DNA of 64,000 bases. It comes from CAYXZQ01 sp963717515 (GTDB taxonomy: Archaea > Nanobdellota > Nanobdellia > Woesearchaeales > DSVV01). Made by a program: the position numbers and the translations under genes. The notes beneath the pieces were generated by a model, which saw only the letters and a program-made list of their open reading frames with translations, had not been told where the DNA came from and searched no databases. Shown one piece after another: positions 9,764-18,688 of this stretch (positions within the stretch are counted from its first letter, which is position 1; each line of letters starts with the position of its first letter). The stretch is taken from the NCBI GenBank assembly GCA_963717515.1, contig OY970338.1:1054001-1118000 (forward strand), given 5' to 3'.

Positions 9764-12220
9764 ATGAAAAAAAGAGTTTTGTATATTGGATTAATATTGT
9801 TACTGATAAATTGCGCCTCTGCATCGAATTATTATGTAAAAAATGGAGGCAACGACAATGCCGATGGTTTGAGTGATGAGACAGCATGGTCAACAATCTC
9901 AAAAGTAAAATCGTTCAATTTCCAGCCAGGTGATATGATCTTATTCAAGCGTGGCAGTTCATGGAGTGATACGCTCACATTATCCAGATCAGGAAGCTCC
10001 GGCAATCCGATCATTATCAAAGATTATGGGACTGGGAACTATCCTGGATTCACTGGCAGCACAGGCATCTTATCTCAGGATATAGATTACATTACTGTTG
10101 ATTCCTTAAGATTTACAGGATTTTCATATGCAGGCATCAGCTTGATTGACAGCAGCGAGTGGGTAATAAGGAATTCTGTCTTTGAGAACGCTGCCGGGAT
10201 GGGCATCCGTATAAATCCGAAGGTCAATGGTGGCGGATGCAATAATATTGATGTAATTAAGAGCACTTTCAGTCATGTGGATAATGGAATATATACATCT
10301 TATTGGAGCTCAGGTGGAACTGCCATCGACAGGCTTGATGGTCTTTTTGTTGATGATAGCGTTTTTGACCATGTCCGGAATGGCCTGCAATTCTGGGTGC
10401 AGAAAGGAGATGCTACAATCGACCAGCCTTATGATTACTATTATAGTGACATGCATCAGCGTGGCAGAAGGACAAGAAATGTGCAACTGATCAACAACAA
10501 TTTTTCTGATACCACTGGCTATGCTTTTGACCTAAACGTATGGGGTGGGGAGAATCTGGTTTCTGGAAATCGATTGATCAATATTGGAAGTGGTTCTGCT
10601 AATATAAATGCCATGCAGATAGGCCATTCAGATAATCTGATAATTGAAAATAATTATATCAACGGGGTAAGATCTGGCTCCACTGGAGACGGCCATGCCA
10701 TCATATTAGACCATAATCCCCGTGGGTCAACAGAAAATGATTGCGATGGTGTTATTGTCAGAGGAAACTATATCACTAATGTCTTTACCCCGGGGGGCTA
10801 TCCAAGTGCAATAAAGATCTGGGATGCAAAGAATTCAAAGATCTACAATAATATTTTGGTCAATAATTATCAGGGTTTTAGCTGCAGCAAATCAGGCAAT
10901 ACAGGAAATCTGTTTTATGGCAACACTATTGTTGGATCAGAAACCAATTCTGTTCAATTTAACAATGAATTTCCTTCAAGTGTTTGGAAGAATAATATAT
11001 TGGTAGGCGGTGATTATGCTTTCAATGTTATTCAGGGAGCAGCCTATCCGACAGAGGATCATAACCTGTATTTTGATAATGCTTGGACAAATGGGAACCA
11101 ACTCAAAGACGGAACCAGCATTTATGCTGACCCGGAATTTTTCAATTCACAAAATGATGATTTTAGATTAGCCCAGGGTTCTCCTGCAGTTGATGCAGGA
11201 ACTGCTGTCGGTTCTGAATACAATACAGACTATTTCGGAACCCCTCGTCCTCAAGGTCCAGGCTGGGATATTGGAGCAATTGAATACAGAACTTCAACTC
11301 CAACATACTCCTGCACAGGCTCAATAGCTTCTAATGCTGCAGCTTTTGACAGTGAGGAGAGCACAGGGCTGACTGCAAACACTCCATGGACCTATTCAGC
11401 AACAGACACAACGACAAAATGCCAATATCATTGCATCTCAGCATACACATGGAGCGGAAGTGCTTGCATTGTTTCAACAGGAAGCCTGATTGCACACTAC
11501 ACTTTTGATGAAACCTCTGGAACAATCGCAACTGACAGTTCAGGAAATGGGAACACAGGAACGCTTATCAATGGTCCTGCATGGACGACCGGACAGATAG
11601 GAAATGCTCTAAGTTTTGATGGTAGTGATGATTATGTGGATGCGGGAAATATTAATCTTGACGAGTTTACACTTTCTGCCTGGATAAAACTTAATTCAGT
11701 TAAGGATTATACTATCATAGGAAAAAGTTATGGGACTTATCAATTCAATACAGATTATTCAGGTGGACTTTTACTCCAACGAAATTCAGCAACACCAATA
11801 AATTATAATGCAGGACTTTCTACAGGCAGATGGTATCATGTTGCTGCAACATTTAGTGCCTCATCAGGCTCAATTTTATATCTAAATGGTGTTTCAGTCA
11901 GTTCAAATATAGGCGATACAGCCCCTACAGGCCAAAGTTCTGTAATTACAAAAATAGGGGCAAAAGGCTCAACTCCCAGTAATTTCTTCAATGGCTCAAT
12001 CGACGATGTGAGGATTTACAATCATGCTCTGTCAACCACTGAAGTCCAGAATCTGTACAGCCAGGGAGCAGGTTCTTCATGCGGCCCTGCAGACCTGCCT
12101 CCGCATAACAATGTCATTGACATAAATGAACTGATATGCTACATCAACAGATGGAAGGATGGCGATGTTGGTATAAGTGATATGATGGATGCGATCGGGA
12201 ACTGGAAGGATGGCTGTTAA
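9764..12220 (+). CDS. Secreted beta-helix/LamG protein with Cys-rich module and dockerin-like tag
   Basis: The protein has 818 aa from the ATG at 9764 (MKKRVLYIG, signal peptide ending near CASAS). Residues ~22-510 form a right-handed beta-helix that opens with YYVKNGGNDNADGLS and W-x-T-I-x-K-V, typical of secreted beta-helix proteins. Then come the shared 53-residue Cys module (~515-570; W-T-Y-S-A-T-D-T-T-T-K-C-Q-Y), a LamG domain (~573-765; FDGSDDYVDAG, NGSIDDVRIYNHAL), and a divergent dockerin-like tag (~770-818). The tag's first EF-hand loop is degraded (PPHNNVIDINEL), so calcium binding at that loop may be weak. The tag still starts with Cys and ends with Asp-Gly-Cys. Confidence 0.87.
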   Translation: MKKRVLYIGLILLLINCASASNYYVKNGGNDNADGLSDETAWSTISKVKSFNFQPGDMILFKRGSSWSDTLTLSRSGSSGNPIIIKDYGTGNYPGFTGSTGILSQDIDYITVDSLRFTGFSYAGISLIDSSEWVIRNSVFENAAGMGIRINPKVNGGGCNNIDVIKSTFSHVDNGIYTSYWSSGGTAIDRLDGLFVDDSVFDHVRNGLQFWVQKGDATIDQPYDYYYSDMHQRGRRTRNVQLINNNFSDTTGYAFDLNVWGGENLVSGNRLINIGSGSANINAMQIGHSDNLIIENNYINGVRSGSTGDGHAIILDHNPRGSTENDCDGVIVRGNYITNVFTPGGYPSAIKIWDAKNSKIYNNILVNNYQGFSCSKSGNTGNLFYGNTIVGSETNSVQFNNEFPSSVWKNNILVGGDYAFNVIQGAAYPTEDHNLYFDNAWTNGNQLKDGTSIYADPEFFNSQNDDFRLAQGSPAVDAGTAVGSEYNTDYFGTPRPQGPGWDIGAIEYRTSTPTYSCTGSIASNAAAFDSEESTGLTANTPWTYSATDTTTKCQYHCISAYTWSGSACIVSTGSLIAHYTFDETSGTIATDSSGNGNTGTLINGPAWTTGQIGNALSFDGSDDYVDAGNINLDEFTLSAWIKLNSVKDYTIIGKSYGTYQFNTDYSGGLLLQRNSATPINYNAGLSTGRWYHVAATFSASSGSILYLNGVSVSSNIGDTAPTGQSSVITKIGAKGSTPSNFFNGSIDDVRIYNHALSTTEVQNLYSQGAGSSCGPADLPPHNNVIDINELICYINRWKDGDVGISDMMDAIGNWKDGC

Positions 12221-12226
12221 GGAAAA

Positions 12227-12236
12227 TTATTTAAAT
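12227..12236 (+). promoter_or_regulatory. TATA box of the gene at 12258
   Basis: TTATTTAAAT is centred about 26 bp before the ATG at 12258. This selects that ATG over an in-frame ATG at 12189 that lies inside the upstream gene. Confidence 0.6.
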
Positions 12237-12257
12237 CATATTCTACCTGATCAGTTC

Positions 12258-14939
12258 ATGGTAAAAAGAGGGTTGATGCTGATAGTTTGTTTGATTATTC
12301 TAGCAAGTTTTGTAAGTTCTACAACGATCACCGATATTAATTTTGACTGGGGGTCACATATTCAGACTGCTGATGAGAGTGATAATTTCCCTATGACATG
12401 GCATAGTGATGGAAACCTCTATACAGTATGGGGGGATGGCTGGGGTTGGGACCGGAGCCAGGGCAGTGACCTTAAAGCCGGCCTCGGCATCTCCAGGATA
12501 TCAGGTTCCCCTCCATCACTCTCATCTCATGATGTTTTTTATTCTATTCCAGACGGATGCCAAAGCGAGGAATGCGGGAAGTCTTATGGGATAATTTCAA
12601 CAGGAAGCAATCTTTATATGTGGGTAAGCCCTGATACCGGGCCCAGTACCACTAATTTTGACAGGTTTACCTTGTATAAATCTACAAATGGCGGGGGTTC
12701 ATGGTCAAGCATAAGCAGCGTGCGATGGACCTCGAGTGATAATATAATGCTCCCAAGCATGCTGCAGTTTGGTCAGGGGTACACAGGAGTGCCTAGCCAT
12801 GCAGCAGGTTATGTTTACAGCTATGCAACCCGGCCTTATCAGATAAATAATGGCTTTCAGATGCAGAGTCCAGGAGTTATCTATCTGATGAGGGTCCCAA
12901 CAGGGCAGATCGAGACTAAATCTTCTTACCAGTTCTTTTCCGGACTTGACGGGAGTGGGAATCCCACATGGACTTCCAGCGTGTCAGAAAAAGTTCCTGT
13001 GGTTCAGATGGCAGACACAGGATGGGCTCCTATGACTGTCACCTATGACGCACCCTTGCATAAATATATAATGGTAGGTGACCATAACAAGAACAATGGA
13101 GAAATTTGTGGGAGGGGTCTTGCAGTCTACCAGGCGGACAGACCGTGGGGGCCTTGGTCGCTGGTCAAGGAAATTGATTCTTTTGCAGAAGAAAGCACGT
13201 TCTTCTATAACTTTCCTTCAAAATGGATTTCCTCCGATGGAAAGACTATGTGGATGGTGTTCACAGGAAATGATAAGGCTGGTGGTGAAGAATGGGACTC
13301 ATTCAATACGATCAAGGCAACACTTACTGTTGATGAGGATGTTTCCTGTCCTGGTACCTGCTGCACTTCAGGGAAGATATGCTCAGGAGGGACAGTGCTG
13401 TCTGCTGATGACTGTTCGACAGTCTGCTGTATAGGGGGGACTTGCCGGGCACCTCTGACTTTTATTCCCGGGCAGATAATAGAGGCAGAGAATGGAGTTT
13501 TAACTTCTCCAATGACTACAGGCACAGGCCAGGGAGCATCCGATAGGTATGTCTATACGACAGGTGATAGGGATGGCTCAGCATCATATGAATTTGATAT
13601 CTCACAGCCAGGAGATTATTATTTTGAGGGAAGAGTTTCTGCCCCAGATACTGACGGCAACTCAAACTCATTTTTTGTAGGGATGGATTCTGAAAATGTA
13701 AAAGTGGACGGCTATAGCTATTCTTGGGACATCAATAAAATAGGGGAGTCATTTGTCTGGGAAGATGTGTCCAGAAGAGGCAGCGGAAACGAGGATGTTA
13801 ATGAGTTTGACCCAATAGTATGGGCACTATCATCTGGAATGCATACTTTCACTTTTTATGGAAGAGAAGCCGGCACACTGTTGGACCAGGTAAAGCTAGT
13901 CCAGGTCGAAACCCCAACAACACACTCCTGCATAGGCTCTATACCTACAAACACAGCAGCCTTTGATAGCGAGGAAAGCACTGGCTTATCAACTAACACC
14001 CAATGGACTTATTCAGCAACAGATACTCCTACAAAATGCCAGTACCATTGCAGCACAGGTTATTCATGGAGAGGTGATGCATGTGTTTCAGAGCAATCAT
14101 CAGATATCTGCGAGTATCTCGAAGCATTATACCATTTTGATGGAGATACGACAGATTCTTCAGACAACAAGAATGACGGGACAGTCAATGGGGCAACTCT
14201 TATCTTGTCGAATTCAGGGTTTGGCCAGGCATACAGTTTTAATGGAGCCGGCAATTATATCAGCATAGCTGATCCAGGCAACAGCGTGCTGGACCTACCA
14301 GGTGATTTTACAGTGTCTGCATGGGTGAAGTTCGATACGCTTTCAGAAAGTGGCACGGACAGGTGGCCGAGACTCCTCCAGAAATCCGACAATATAGGCA
14401 ATGCAGGGGCATGGACTTTCTCAATAGATACCTTAGCTGACAATCCTTACAATAAATATAATGTGGTGGACTTCACCATAAACAGCAATCAGTTGGCTTT
14501 GAACAGCCAATCGTCATTGGTTGCAAACAACTGGTATTTTCTGGTAGTCACCAAATCAGGGAATACGGGTAAGGTGTACCTGGATGGAGTTGAAGACAAC
14601 AGCATCAACAGCTGGCCAGCAGGAGATATCGGATCAAACAACGATCCGTTGTTCATCGGCGAAAGTCCAGGCAACTCAGACGGGGCCCTTGACGGCACGA
14701 TTGACGAGGTTGCAATCTGGAGCCGTGCCCTTTCAGGTTCAGAAATCCTTGATTTGTATAATTCAGGTGCTCCGATAAATTGTGATAGTTCAGAGAGTCG
14801 ATGTGGTGACATGGACACTTCAGGCAATGGTGTTGTTGAAATAGGGGAGCTGATTAAATACATTGCCCGATGGAAATCCGGAGCCGTGACAATGAGTGAA
14901 TTGATTGATGCGATCGGGAAGTGGAAGAGCGGGTGTTGA
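12258..14939 (+). CDS. Secreted DUF4185-like propeller/CBM6-35-like/LamG protein with dockerin-like tag
   Basis: The protein has 893 aa. A signal peptide (MVKRGLMLIVCL) is followed by a five-bladed-propeller domain of the same type as in the gene at 7827 (residues ~17-360; LYTVWGDGWGW, PWGPWSLV, NFPSKW). A Cys-rich linker (~364-397) and a CBM6/35-like beta-sandwich (~400-552; IIEAENG, GDYYFEGRV) follow, then the shared 53-residue Cys module (~555-612), a LamG domain (~615-845) and the dockerin-like tag (SGNGVVEIGELIKYI ... WKSGC). The module order implies an enzyme with two appended carbohydrate-binding modules. Propeller catalytic residues were not assigned. It is the last intact member of this array. 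Confidence 0.86.
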   Translation: MVKRGLMLIVCLIILASFVSSTTITDINFDWGSHIQTADESDNFPMTWHSDGNLYTVWGDGWGWDRSQGSDLKAGLGISRISGSPPSLSSHDVFYSIPDGCQSEECGKSYGIISTGSNLYMWVSPDTGPSTTNFDRFTLYKSTNGGGSWSSISSVRWTSSDNIMLPSMLQFGQGYTGVPSHAAGYVYSYATRPYQINNGFQMQSPGVIYLMRVPTGQIETKSSYQFFSGLDGSGNPTWTSSVSEKVPVVQMADTGWAPMTVTYDAPLHKYIMVGDHNKNNGEICGRGLAVYQADRPWGPWSLVKEIDSFAEESTFFYNFPSKWISSDGKTMWMVFTGNDKAGGEEWDSFNTIKATLTVDEDVSCPGTCCTSGKICSGGTVLSADDCSTVCCIGGTCRAPLTFIPGQIIEAENGVLTSPMTTGTGQGASDRYVYTTGDRDGSASYEFDISQPGDYYFEGRVSAPDTDGNSNSFFVGMDSENVKVDGYSYSWDINKIGESFVWEDVSRRGSGNEDVNEFDPIVWALSSGMHTFTFYGREAGTLLDQVKLVQVETPTTHSCIGSIPTNTAAFDSEESTGLSTNTQWTYSATDTPTKCQYHCSTGYSWRGDACVSEQSSDICEYLEALYHFDGDTTDSSDNKNDGTVNGATLILSNSGFGQAYSFNGAGNYISIADPGNSVLDLPGDFTVSAWVKFDTLSESGTDRWPRLLQKSDNIGNAGAWTFSIDTLADNPYNKYNVVDFTINSNQLALNSQSSLVANNWYFLVVTKSGNTGKVYLDGVEDNSINSWPAGDIGSNNDPLFIGESPGNSDGALDGTIDEVAIWSRALSGSEILDLYNSGAPINCDSSESRCGDMDTSGNGVVEIGELIKYIARWKSGAVTMSELIDAIGKWKSGC

Positions 14940-14943
14940 AGAT

Positions 14944-14954
14944 AAATTTATATA
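14944..14954 (+). promoter_or_regulatory. TATA box left in front of the decayed gene
   Basis: AAATTTATATA is centred about 32 bp before an ATG at 14982. It has the same layout as the promoters of the intact neighbours but now serves a broken reading frame. Confidence 0.45.
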
Positions 14955-14981
14955 TGCAATTCCTATGTAATCCTAAGTAAA

Positions 14982-15109
14982 ATGAAAAGGGGATTGATGG
15001 TGATGTTGAGATTGATGAGCTGATAATATATATATCTGATTGGAGATTGGGTATAGTCGACATCTCTGAGCTGATGCAGGCGATAGGTGAATGGAAAGAC
15101 GGATGCTGA
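14982..15109 (+). pseudogene. Remnant of a dockerin-tagged secreted protein
   Basis: The first codons (ATG AAA AGG GGA TTG) look like the start of the neighbouring signal peptides (compare MVKRGL at 12258), but that frame stops at 15021-15023. In another frame, 14999-15109 encodes a good dockerin-like tag: GDVEIDELIIYISDW, then IVDISELMQAIGEW, KDGC and stop. That frame is closed upstream by TAA at 14978-14980 and has no start codon. The simplest reading is an internal deletion that joined the first codons of a secreted protein to its C-terminal tag out of frame. The protein body is gone. Confidence 0.75.
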
Positions 15110-15120
15110 GATAAAATATT

Positions 15121-16143
15121 TCAGAAAAAATCCCCGAGCCCCCTCTGCTCCTTGGGCCCCAGCTTCTCAAGCCCTTTATCTATCCTTTCTGCAGAGAAAT
15201 CATGCTCATCACAGAGGAATCTCCTGATCCCTTTGGTGTCGATCTCCTTCCATTCAAGCTTGTAGTCATCGGTCACTGGCATGTTCTTGAAAAGATAATA
15301 GACCTCTGTCCATGGGATGTCAAAATATTCACTCCATCTCATTTCCCTGAACATTTCATCGAAATCCTTACCATGCTTCTTGACAAGCTCAAGCGCCTTT
15401 TTCGGGCCGACACCTTTAATCCCACCTATATTGTAATCAGTGCCGACGAGCATCGAGAGAGCTGTCAGCTGGTCTATATCTATCCCCATGCTGTTCAGGT
15501 TATCTGAGAGCACTATCTCCTCGGGGCTTACTGAAACATAACCAAGCTTTCCGGTCCTCTTCCGCTTGCCTGCAACAGAAAGATTGCGGACAAGCCTAGG
15601 CGTCCCGTAAAGAAGAGTATCAAAGTCCTGCGAGACTGTTGCATAACCGTCGCCTTTCTTTACGATGTATGCTGCCTGCGCCTCGCCCTCACTAGGGGCA
15701 TCGATGACAGGACAGCCGAATGCAGATATCAGCCTCTTTGAGCCTTCTATGATGTCGGGAGTCAGCCTTGTCGCCTGTGATGCGTATCTCTTCATGCCTT
15801 CGACATCTTCCCTTTCCTTTGCGATCTCATATTTTTTCAGGGCTTCGAGCTTTATTCCTTTCCGTCTGTCCCTTTCCTTTGCTTTCAGGTCCGGCGGCCT
15901 GCCGTCAAAGACAAATGCCAGCCTGATATCCTTCTGCATGAGATTGGATATCCTCGAGAAGAGCCCGGTCAGGTGGCTTGTGACATTGCCCTTGGAATCA
16001 GTAAGCGCAGAGCCGTCCCTCTGCCGGACTGTAGTCAGGAACTGATAGAGGAGGTTGAAGGTGTCGATGACGAGGATCTTGCCCCTGAACTCATCAAGCC
16101 CGACCTCTTTTGAGCCTATCAGGTCTTTAACCGGGATGCCCAT
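15121..16143 (-). CDS. fen: Flap endonuclease 1
   Basis: The 340-aa protein is full length for archaeal FEN1, which cuts 5' flaps during Okazaki-fragment maturation and base-excision repair. Visible motifs are the N-terminal metal-binding Asp in ILVIDTFNLLYQ (residue 27), FVFDGRPP, the acidic cluster APSEGEAQAAY, VSQDFDTLLYG, and the H3TH region GTDYNIGGIKGVGPKKALEL. The C-terminus (QRGLGDFF) is a perfect PCNA-interacting peptide, Q-x-x-L-x-x-F-F. An AGAGGGG-type ribosome-binding site precedes the ATG. It is the last gene of a minus-strand operon, 10 bases after a lipoprotein gene. Confidence 0.97.
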   Translation of the reverse strand: MGIPVKDLIGSKEVGLDEFRGKILVIDTFNLLYQFLTTVRQRDGSALTDSKGNVTSHLTGLFSRISNLMQKDIRLAFVFDGRPPDLKAKERDRRKGIKLEALKKYEIAKEREDVEGMKRYASQATRLTPDIIEGSKRLISAFGCPVIDAPSEGEAQAAYIVKKGDGYATVSQDFDTLLYGTPRLVRNLSVAGKRKRTGKLGYVSVSPEEIVLSDNLNSMGIDIDQLTALSMLVGTDYNIGGIKGVGPKKALELVKKHGKDFDEMFREMRWSEYFDIPWTEVYYLFKNMPVTDDYKLEWKEIDTKGIRRFLCDEHDFSAERIDKGLEKLGPKEQRGLGDFF

Positions 16144-16153
16144 CAGTTCCCCT

Positions 16154-16939
16154 CTACTTGACCTTGAAATTGAAATCCACAGTAGTGTAATCTGTCGTCC
16201 CGATGCTTCTCTTGTAGGTTATCACTGCATCAAAATAATATGTCCCTGGCTTTGTCATTACCCCGGGCGCTATAAAATCACCGACAGTGACACCAACAGG
16301 AATCGCAACATTTTCGTACTTGGCAAGCTTATATTCGCCCCATTCATTCTTGTCAAACCATGACAGGACAGTGGTCTTGTCCACCACAATAGGGTTCGAG
16401 CTGAAATCCTTTGCATTCTTGAACTCCACATCGACAAGGAAAGTCTCCTCTGACTCAAGGGTGTTTGTGAGCCCTAGGGCAAATACATATGATTCCCCTA
16501 TCTTAAGCCCGGTCGGAAGGGCAGGTTTGAGGAAGATGGCCGGTATGTTCGGCTTCATCTTGTCCTTGAGCGCCAGGTAGTCTTCTGAGTATATCTCAAA
16601 TTTTTCGACAGGGCATGGCTTGCAGACTCCCCCGCAGTCGATTCCTGTCTCATTCTGGTTCTGGACTCCGTCATAGCATGTCTGGCAAGGCGGACATGGA
16701 CCGCCACAGTCAACACCATCTTCCCTCTGGTTCTGGATTCCGTCATTGCATGTCTCGCATGGAGCGCACGGACCTCCACAGTCGATGCCTGTCTCTCCCT
16801 GGTTGCTGATATTGTCATTGCACGTGGCCTGCACCAGCGGCTGTTCTGTCGGCTGCTGCTGAGGAGGAGCGACCTCGGTCGAACACGCCATCACAAACAA
16901 CAGCATTGCCATAATCACAAATAAGTATCTCTTTTTCAT
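16154..16939 (-). CDS. Putative lipoprotein with three Cys-rich repeats
   Basis: The chosen start is the ATG preceded by GGGGGTG; a GTG 9 bases upstream is also in frame. The 261-aa product starts MKKRYLFVIMAMLLFVMAC, a lipoprotein-type signal with a Cys at the predicted cleavage point. Three tandem ~22-residue repeats follow (about 16612-16830) with the pattern C-x-D-x2-x-NQ-x-E-x-G-I/V-DCGG-x-C-x-PC. Such repeats occur in many archaeal surface proteins and probably form small disulfide-bonded knots. The C-terminal ~150 residues look like an immunoglobulin-like beta-sandwich (YYFDAVITYK, DFNFKVK). Function is unknown. Sharing an operon with FEN1 looks like chance clustering rather than a pathway. 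Confidence 0.8.
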   Translation of the reverse strand: MKKRYLFVIMAMLLFVMACSTEVAPPQQQPTEQPLVQATCNDNISNQGETGIDCGGPCAPCETCNDGIQNQREDGVDCGGPCPPCQTCYDGVQNQNETGIDCGGVCKPCPVEKFEIYSEDYLALKDKMKPNIPAIFLKPALPTGLKIGESYVFALGLTNTLESEETFLVDVEFKNAKDFSSNPIVVDKTTVLSWFDKNEWGEYKLAKYENVAIPVGVTVGDFIAPGVMTKPGTYYFDAVITYKRSIGTTDYTTVDFNFKVK

Positions 16940-16953
16940 AATCAACACCCCCG

Positions 16954-17916
16954 TTAGATCTTTTTGACTTTCAAGTTCTGGAATTCCTCGTCCAGCATCT
17001 CCTTCGCCTTCTTCGTCAGGTCCCCGACAGTCAGGAACAGCACCGGCAGTTTCTTGAGCTGACCCTTGACAAACGCGCTTGCAAGGTCTGAGTCACCCAC
17101 CTTCTTCTTGGATTTTGCCTTGCAATAGTAATTGATGTTCCCTACTGTCGATGGTACATCGATGATATAATCTATCTCTGAATTCTTCCTGATCACTTCA
17201 ATATTCCTGATGATTATATGCTTGTTATTAAAAAATTTTTTGGTCTTGACGTGAAGGGAATCGTTTTTCGGCTCTTCAGGCACCTTCAGCCTCTGCTGGT
17301 CTTCCTTCTGCCTGATGAACTCTTCCTGCTCCTTCGGGACATGTTTGACAGGTGCTGGCTCTGATATTGGCACAGGCAATGCCTGGGGCTTTGGCTGTTC
17401 TGCAGGCACTGGATGTTCTGCAGGTCCCGGCATCTCTTTCTCCTTTGGCCTTTCTGCCGGCTTTTCCTTCTCCTGCTCCTTGAAGAATGACTTGATGATA
17501 GTCTCTGCATCCTGTGGCGAAGTCATGTACCATCTCCAGAATATCTCCTTTGTCCTGCCGACAGTGACCTCGACGGGCTTTGCAAAATCCTTGATGTTCC
17601 GCAGCGATACCCTTAATAGAGGAGTCAGGGTGATGTCCCTCAGCACCCTTCTCTGCTTGAGCAGGTCATATGCACGCTTGTCCTTCTCATTGAGGTACTT
17701 GTAGAGGTCCTGGAGCCTGTAGGCCTGGTCAGGAAGGTAATAGACAGGGCTTCCGCCGACCTTTGTGTTCGATATGAGGACCTTCCTGCTGCCTGCAAGG
17801 TTCGAGAGCACTGCGCCTGCGATTATCATGTCCTTCTTGAGCTCACCTGCAAGCTGGACAGGGAGTATGGGCCCTTTCGAGCGGATGAAGCGGATTATCT
17901 GGTCATCGTCCTGCAT
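16954..17916 (-). CDS. Winged-helix protein with C-terminal nuclease-like domain, function unknown
   Basis: Two in-frame ATGs are possible, ending at 17931 and 17916. The TATA box centred near 17943 is ~27 bp from the second, so I choose MQDDDQIIRFI (320 aa). Residues ~1-75 look like a winged helix (IIRFIRSKGPILPVQLAGEL). A proline/glutamate-rich linker (~155-220) leads to a C-terminal domain of ~100 residues. There the pattern EIDYIIDVP ... INYYCKAKSKKK is reminiscent of Mrr-like or PD-(D/E)xK nuclease folds, although the usual catalytic E-x-K reads C-K-A-K, so activity is doubtful. It heads the operon with the lipoprotein and FEN1. I do not recognise a characterised family. Confidence 0.7.
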   Translation of the reverse strand: MQDDDQIIRFIRSKGPILPVQLAGELKKDMIIAGAVLSNLAGSRKVLISNTKVGGSPVYYLPDQAYRLQDLYKYLNEKDKRAYDLLKQRRVLRDITLTPLLRVSLRNIKDFAKPVEVTVGRTKEIFWRWYMTSPQDAETIIKSFFKEQEKEKPAERPKEKEMPGPAEHPVPAEQPKPQALPVPISEPAPVKHVPKEQEEFIRQKEDQQRLKVPEEPKNDSLHVKTKKFFNNKHIIIRNIEVIRKNSEIDYIIDVPSTVGNINYYCKAKSKKKVGDSDLASAFVKGQLKKLPVLFLTVGDLTKKAKEMLDEEFQNLKVKKI

Positions 17917-17936
17917 AATATCCCAGGACATGGGGA

Positions 17937-17949
17937 ATATATATATAAT
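17937..17949 (-). promoter_or_regulatory. TATA box of the winged-helix/lipoprotein/FEN1 operon
   Basis: On the minus strand, AATTATATATATATT lies about 27 bp before the ATG ending at 17916 and only 6-18 bp before the alternative ATG ending at 17931. It favours the shorter protein. Confidence 0.6.
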
Positions 17950-17955
17950 TTGCTG

Positions 17956-18660
17956 TTATGCTGTTATCGGCCTTGACTGAAGTATATACACTTTCTTTTT
18001 CACAGCAAACTCAATGTCCTGGGGAGAGTTATATAAGTGTTCGATCTCCTTTCCGATTCCGGCAATCTTTTCTATCAGTCCCTCGTCAATCCCATGCATA
18101 TTCTTTTGGTCAACAATCTCAAATGTTTCCCTGTGAATTAAGAAATTGCTGGGCGTAATCCTTCCGGATACGATGTTATCGCCCAGCCCCGGCGCAGCCT
18201 CTATGAGGATGTGCTTATTATAGATAGGGTCAAGGGTGAACATGACTCCTGAGAGCTCTGGATCGAGCATCTTCTGGACAATCACTGCCATGCTTATCTT
18301 CATGTCCCCTGCATAGGCCTTCACGCGTCCGGAATTTACAGAATCCCAGCATTTTTTTATGGAATCGAATAAATCATCTTCGGAATCAACATTTAGGAAG
18401 GTGTCAAATTGTCCTGCAAAGCTCATCTTCTTTGAGTCTTCGCATGATGCTGAGCTTCTCACGGAAACATAAGAGCCGAGGGTTTTGAATTTTTCTTTGA
18501 TTTCAGTCCTGGTCTCACCTGACAGTTCAGTTGCATCTGCGGATATGCAGAAACCAGGCGGGACATTGAAACCGTTGTTTATGAGAAAACCCAGGTTCAC
18601 GGCTTTCCCGCCGAAAAGATTTACATCCTTGAGTGTGATGTCCCTTAAGTCTTTTATCAT
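17956..18660 (-). CDS. Stand-alone PEP-synthase-like ATP-binding domain
   Basis: The 234-aa protein matches the N-terminal ATP-grasp domain of PEP synthase/PPDK/rifampicin phosphotransferase. Motifs are the N-terminal LFGGKAVNLGFLINNGFNVPPGF region, VRSSASCEDS, SFAGQFDT, the SGVMFTLDP strand, EAAPGLGDNIVSG, and the terminal DIEFAVKKKVYILQSRP. It is shorter than the usual ~320 residues and carries no phosphohistidine or PEP-binding domain. The phosphohistidine domain is encoded just upstream (18681-20054), so the pair probably forms a split phosphotransferase passing phosphate from ATP to a histidine. A TATA-like element overlapping the upstream stop codon gives it its own promoter. Confidence 0.87.
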   Translation of the reverse strand: MIKDLRDITLKDVNLFGGKAVNLGFLINNGFNVPPGFCISADATELSGETRTEIKEKFKTLGSYVSVRSSASCEDSKKMSFAGQFDTFLNVDSEDDLFDSIKKCWDSVNSGRVKAYAGDMKISMAVIVQKMLDPELSGVMFTLDPIYNKHILIEAAPGLGDNIVSGRITPSNFLIHRETFEIVDQKNMHGIDEGLIEKIAGIGKEIEHLYNSPQDIEFAVKKKVYILQSRPITA

Positions 18661-18679
18661 GTTCTATGTGTCGACTTGC

Positions 18680-18688
18680 TTTATTTAA
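18680..18688 (-). promoter_or_regulatory. TATA box of the ATP-binding domain gene
   Basis: On the minus strand TTAAATAAA is centred ~25 bp before the ATG ending at 18660. It overlaps the TAA stop of the upstream gene. Confidence 0.5.
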
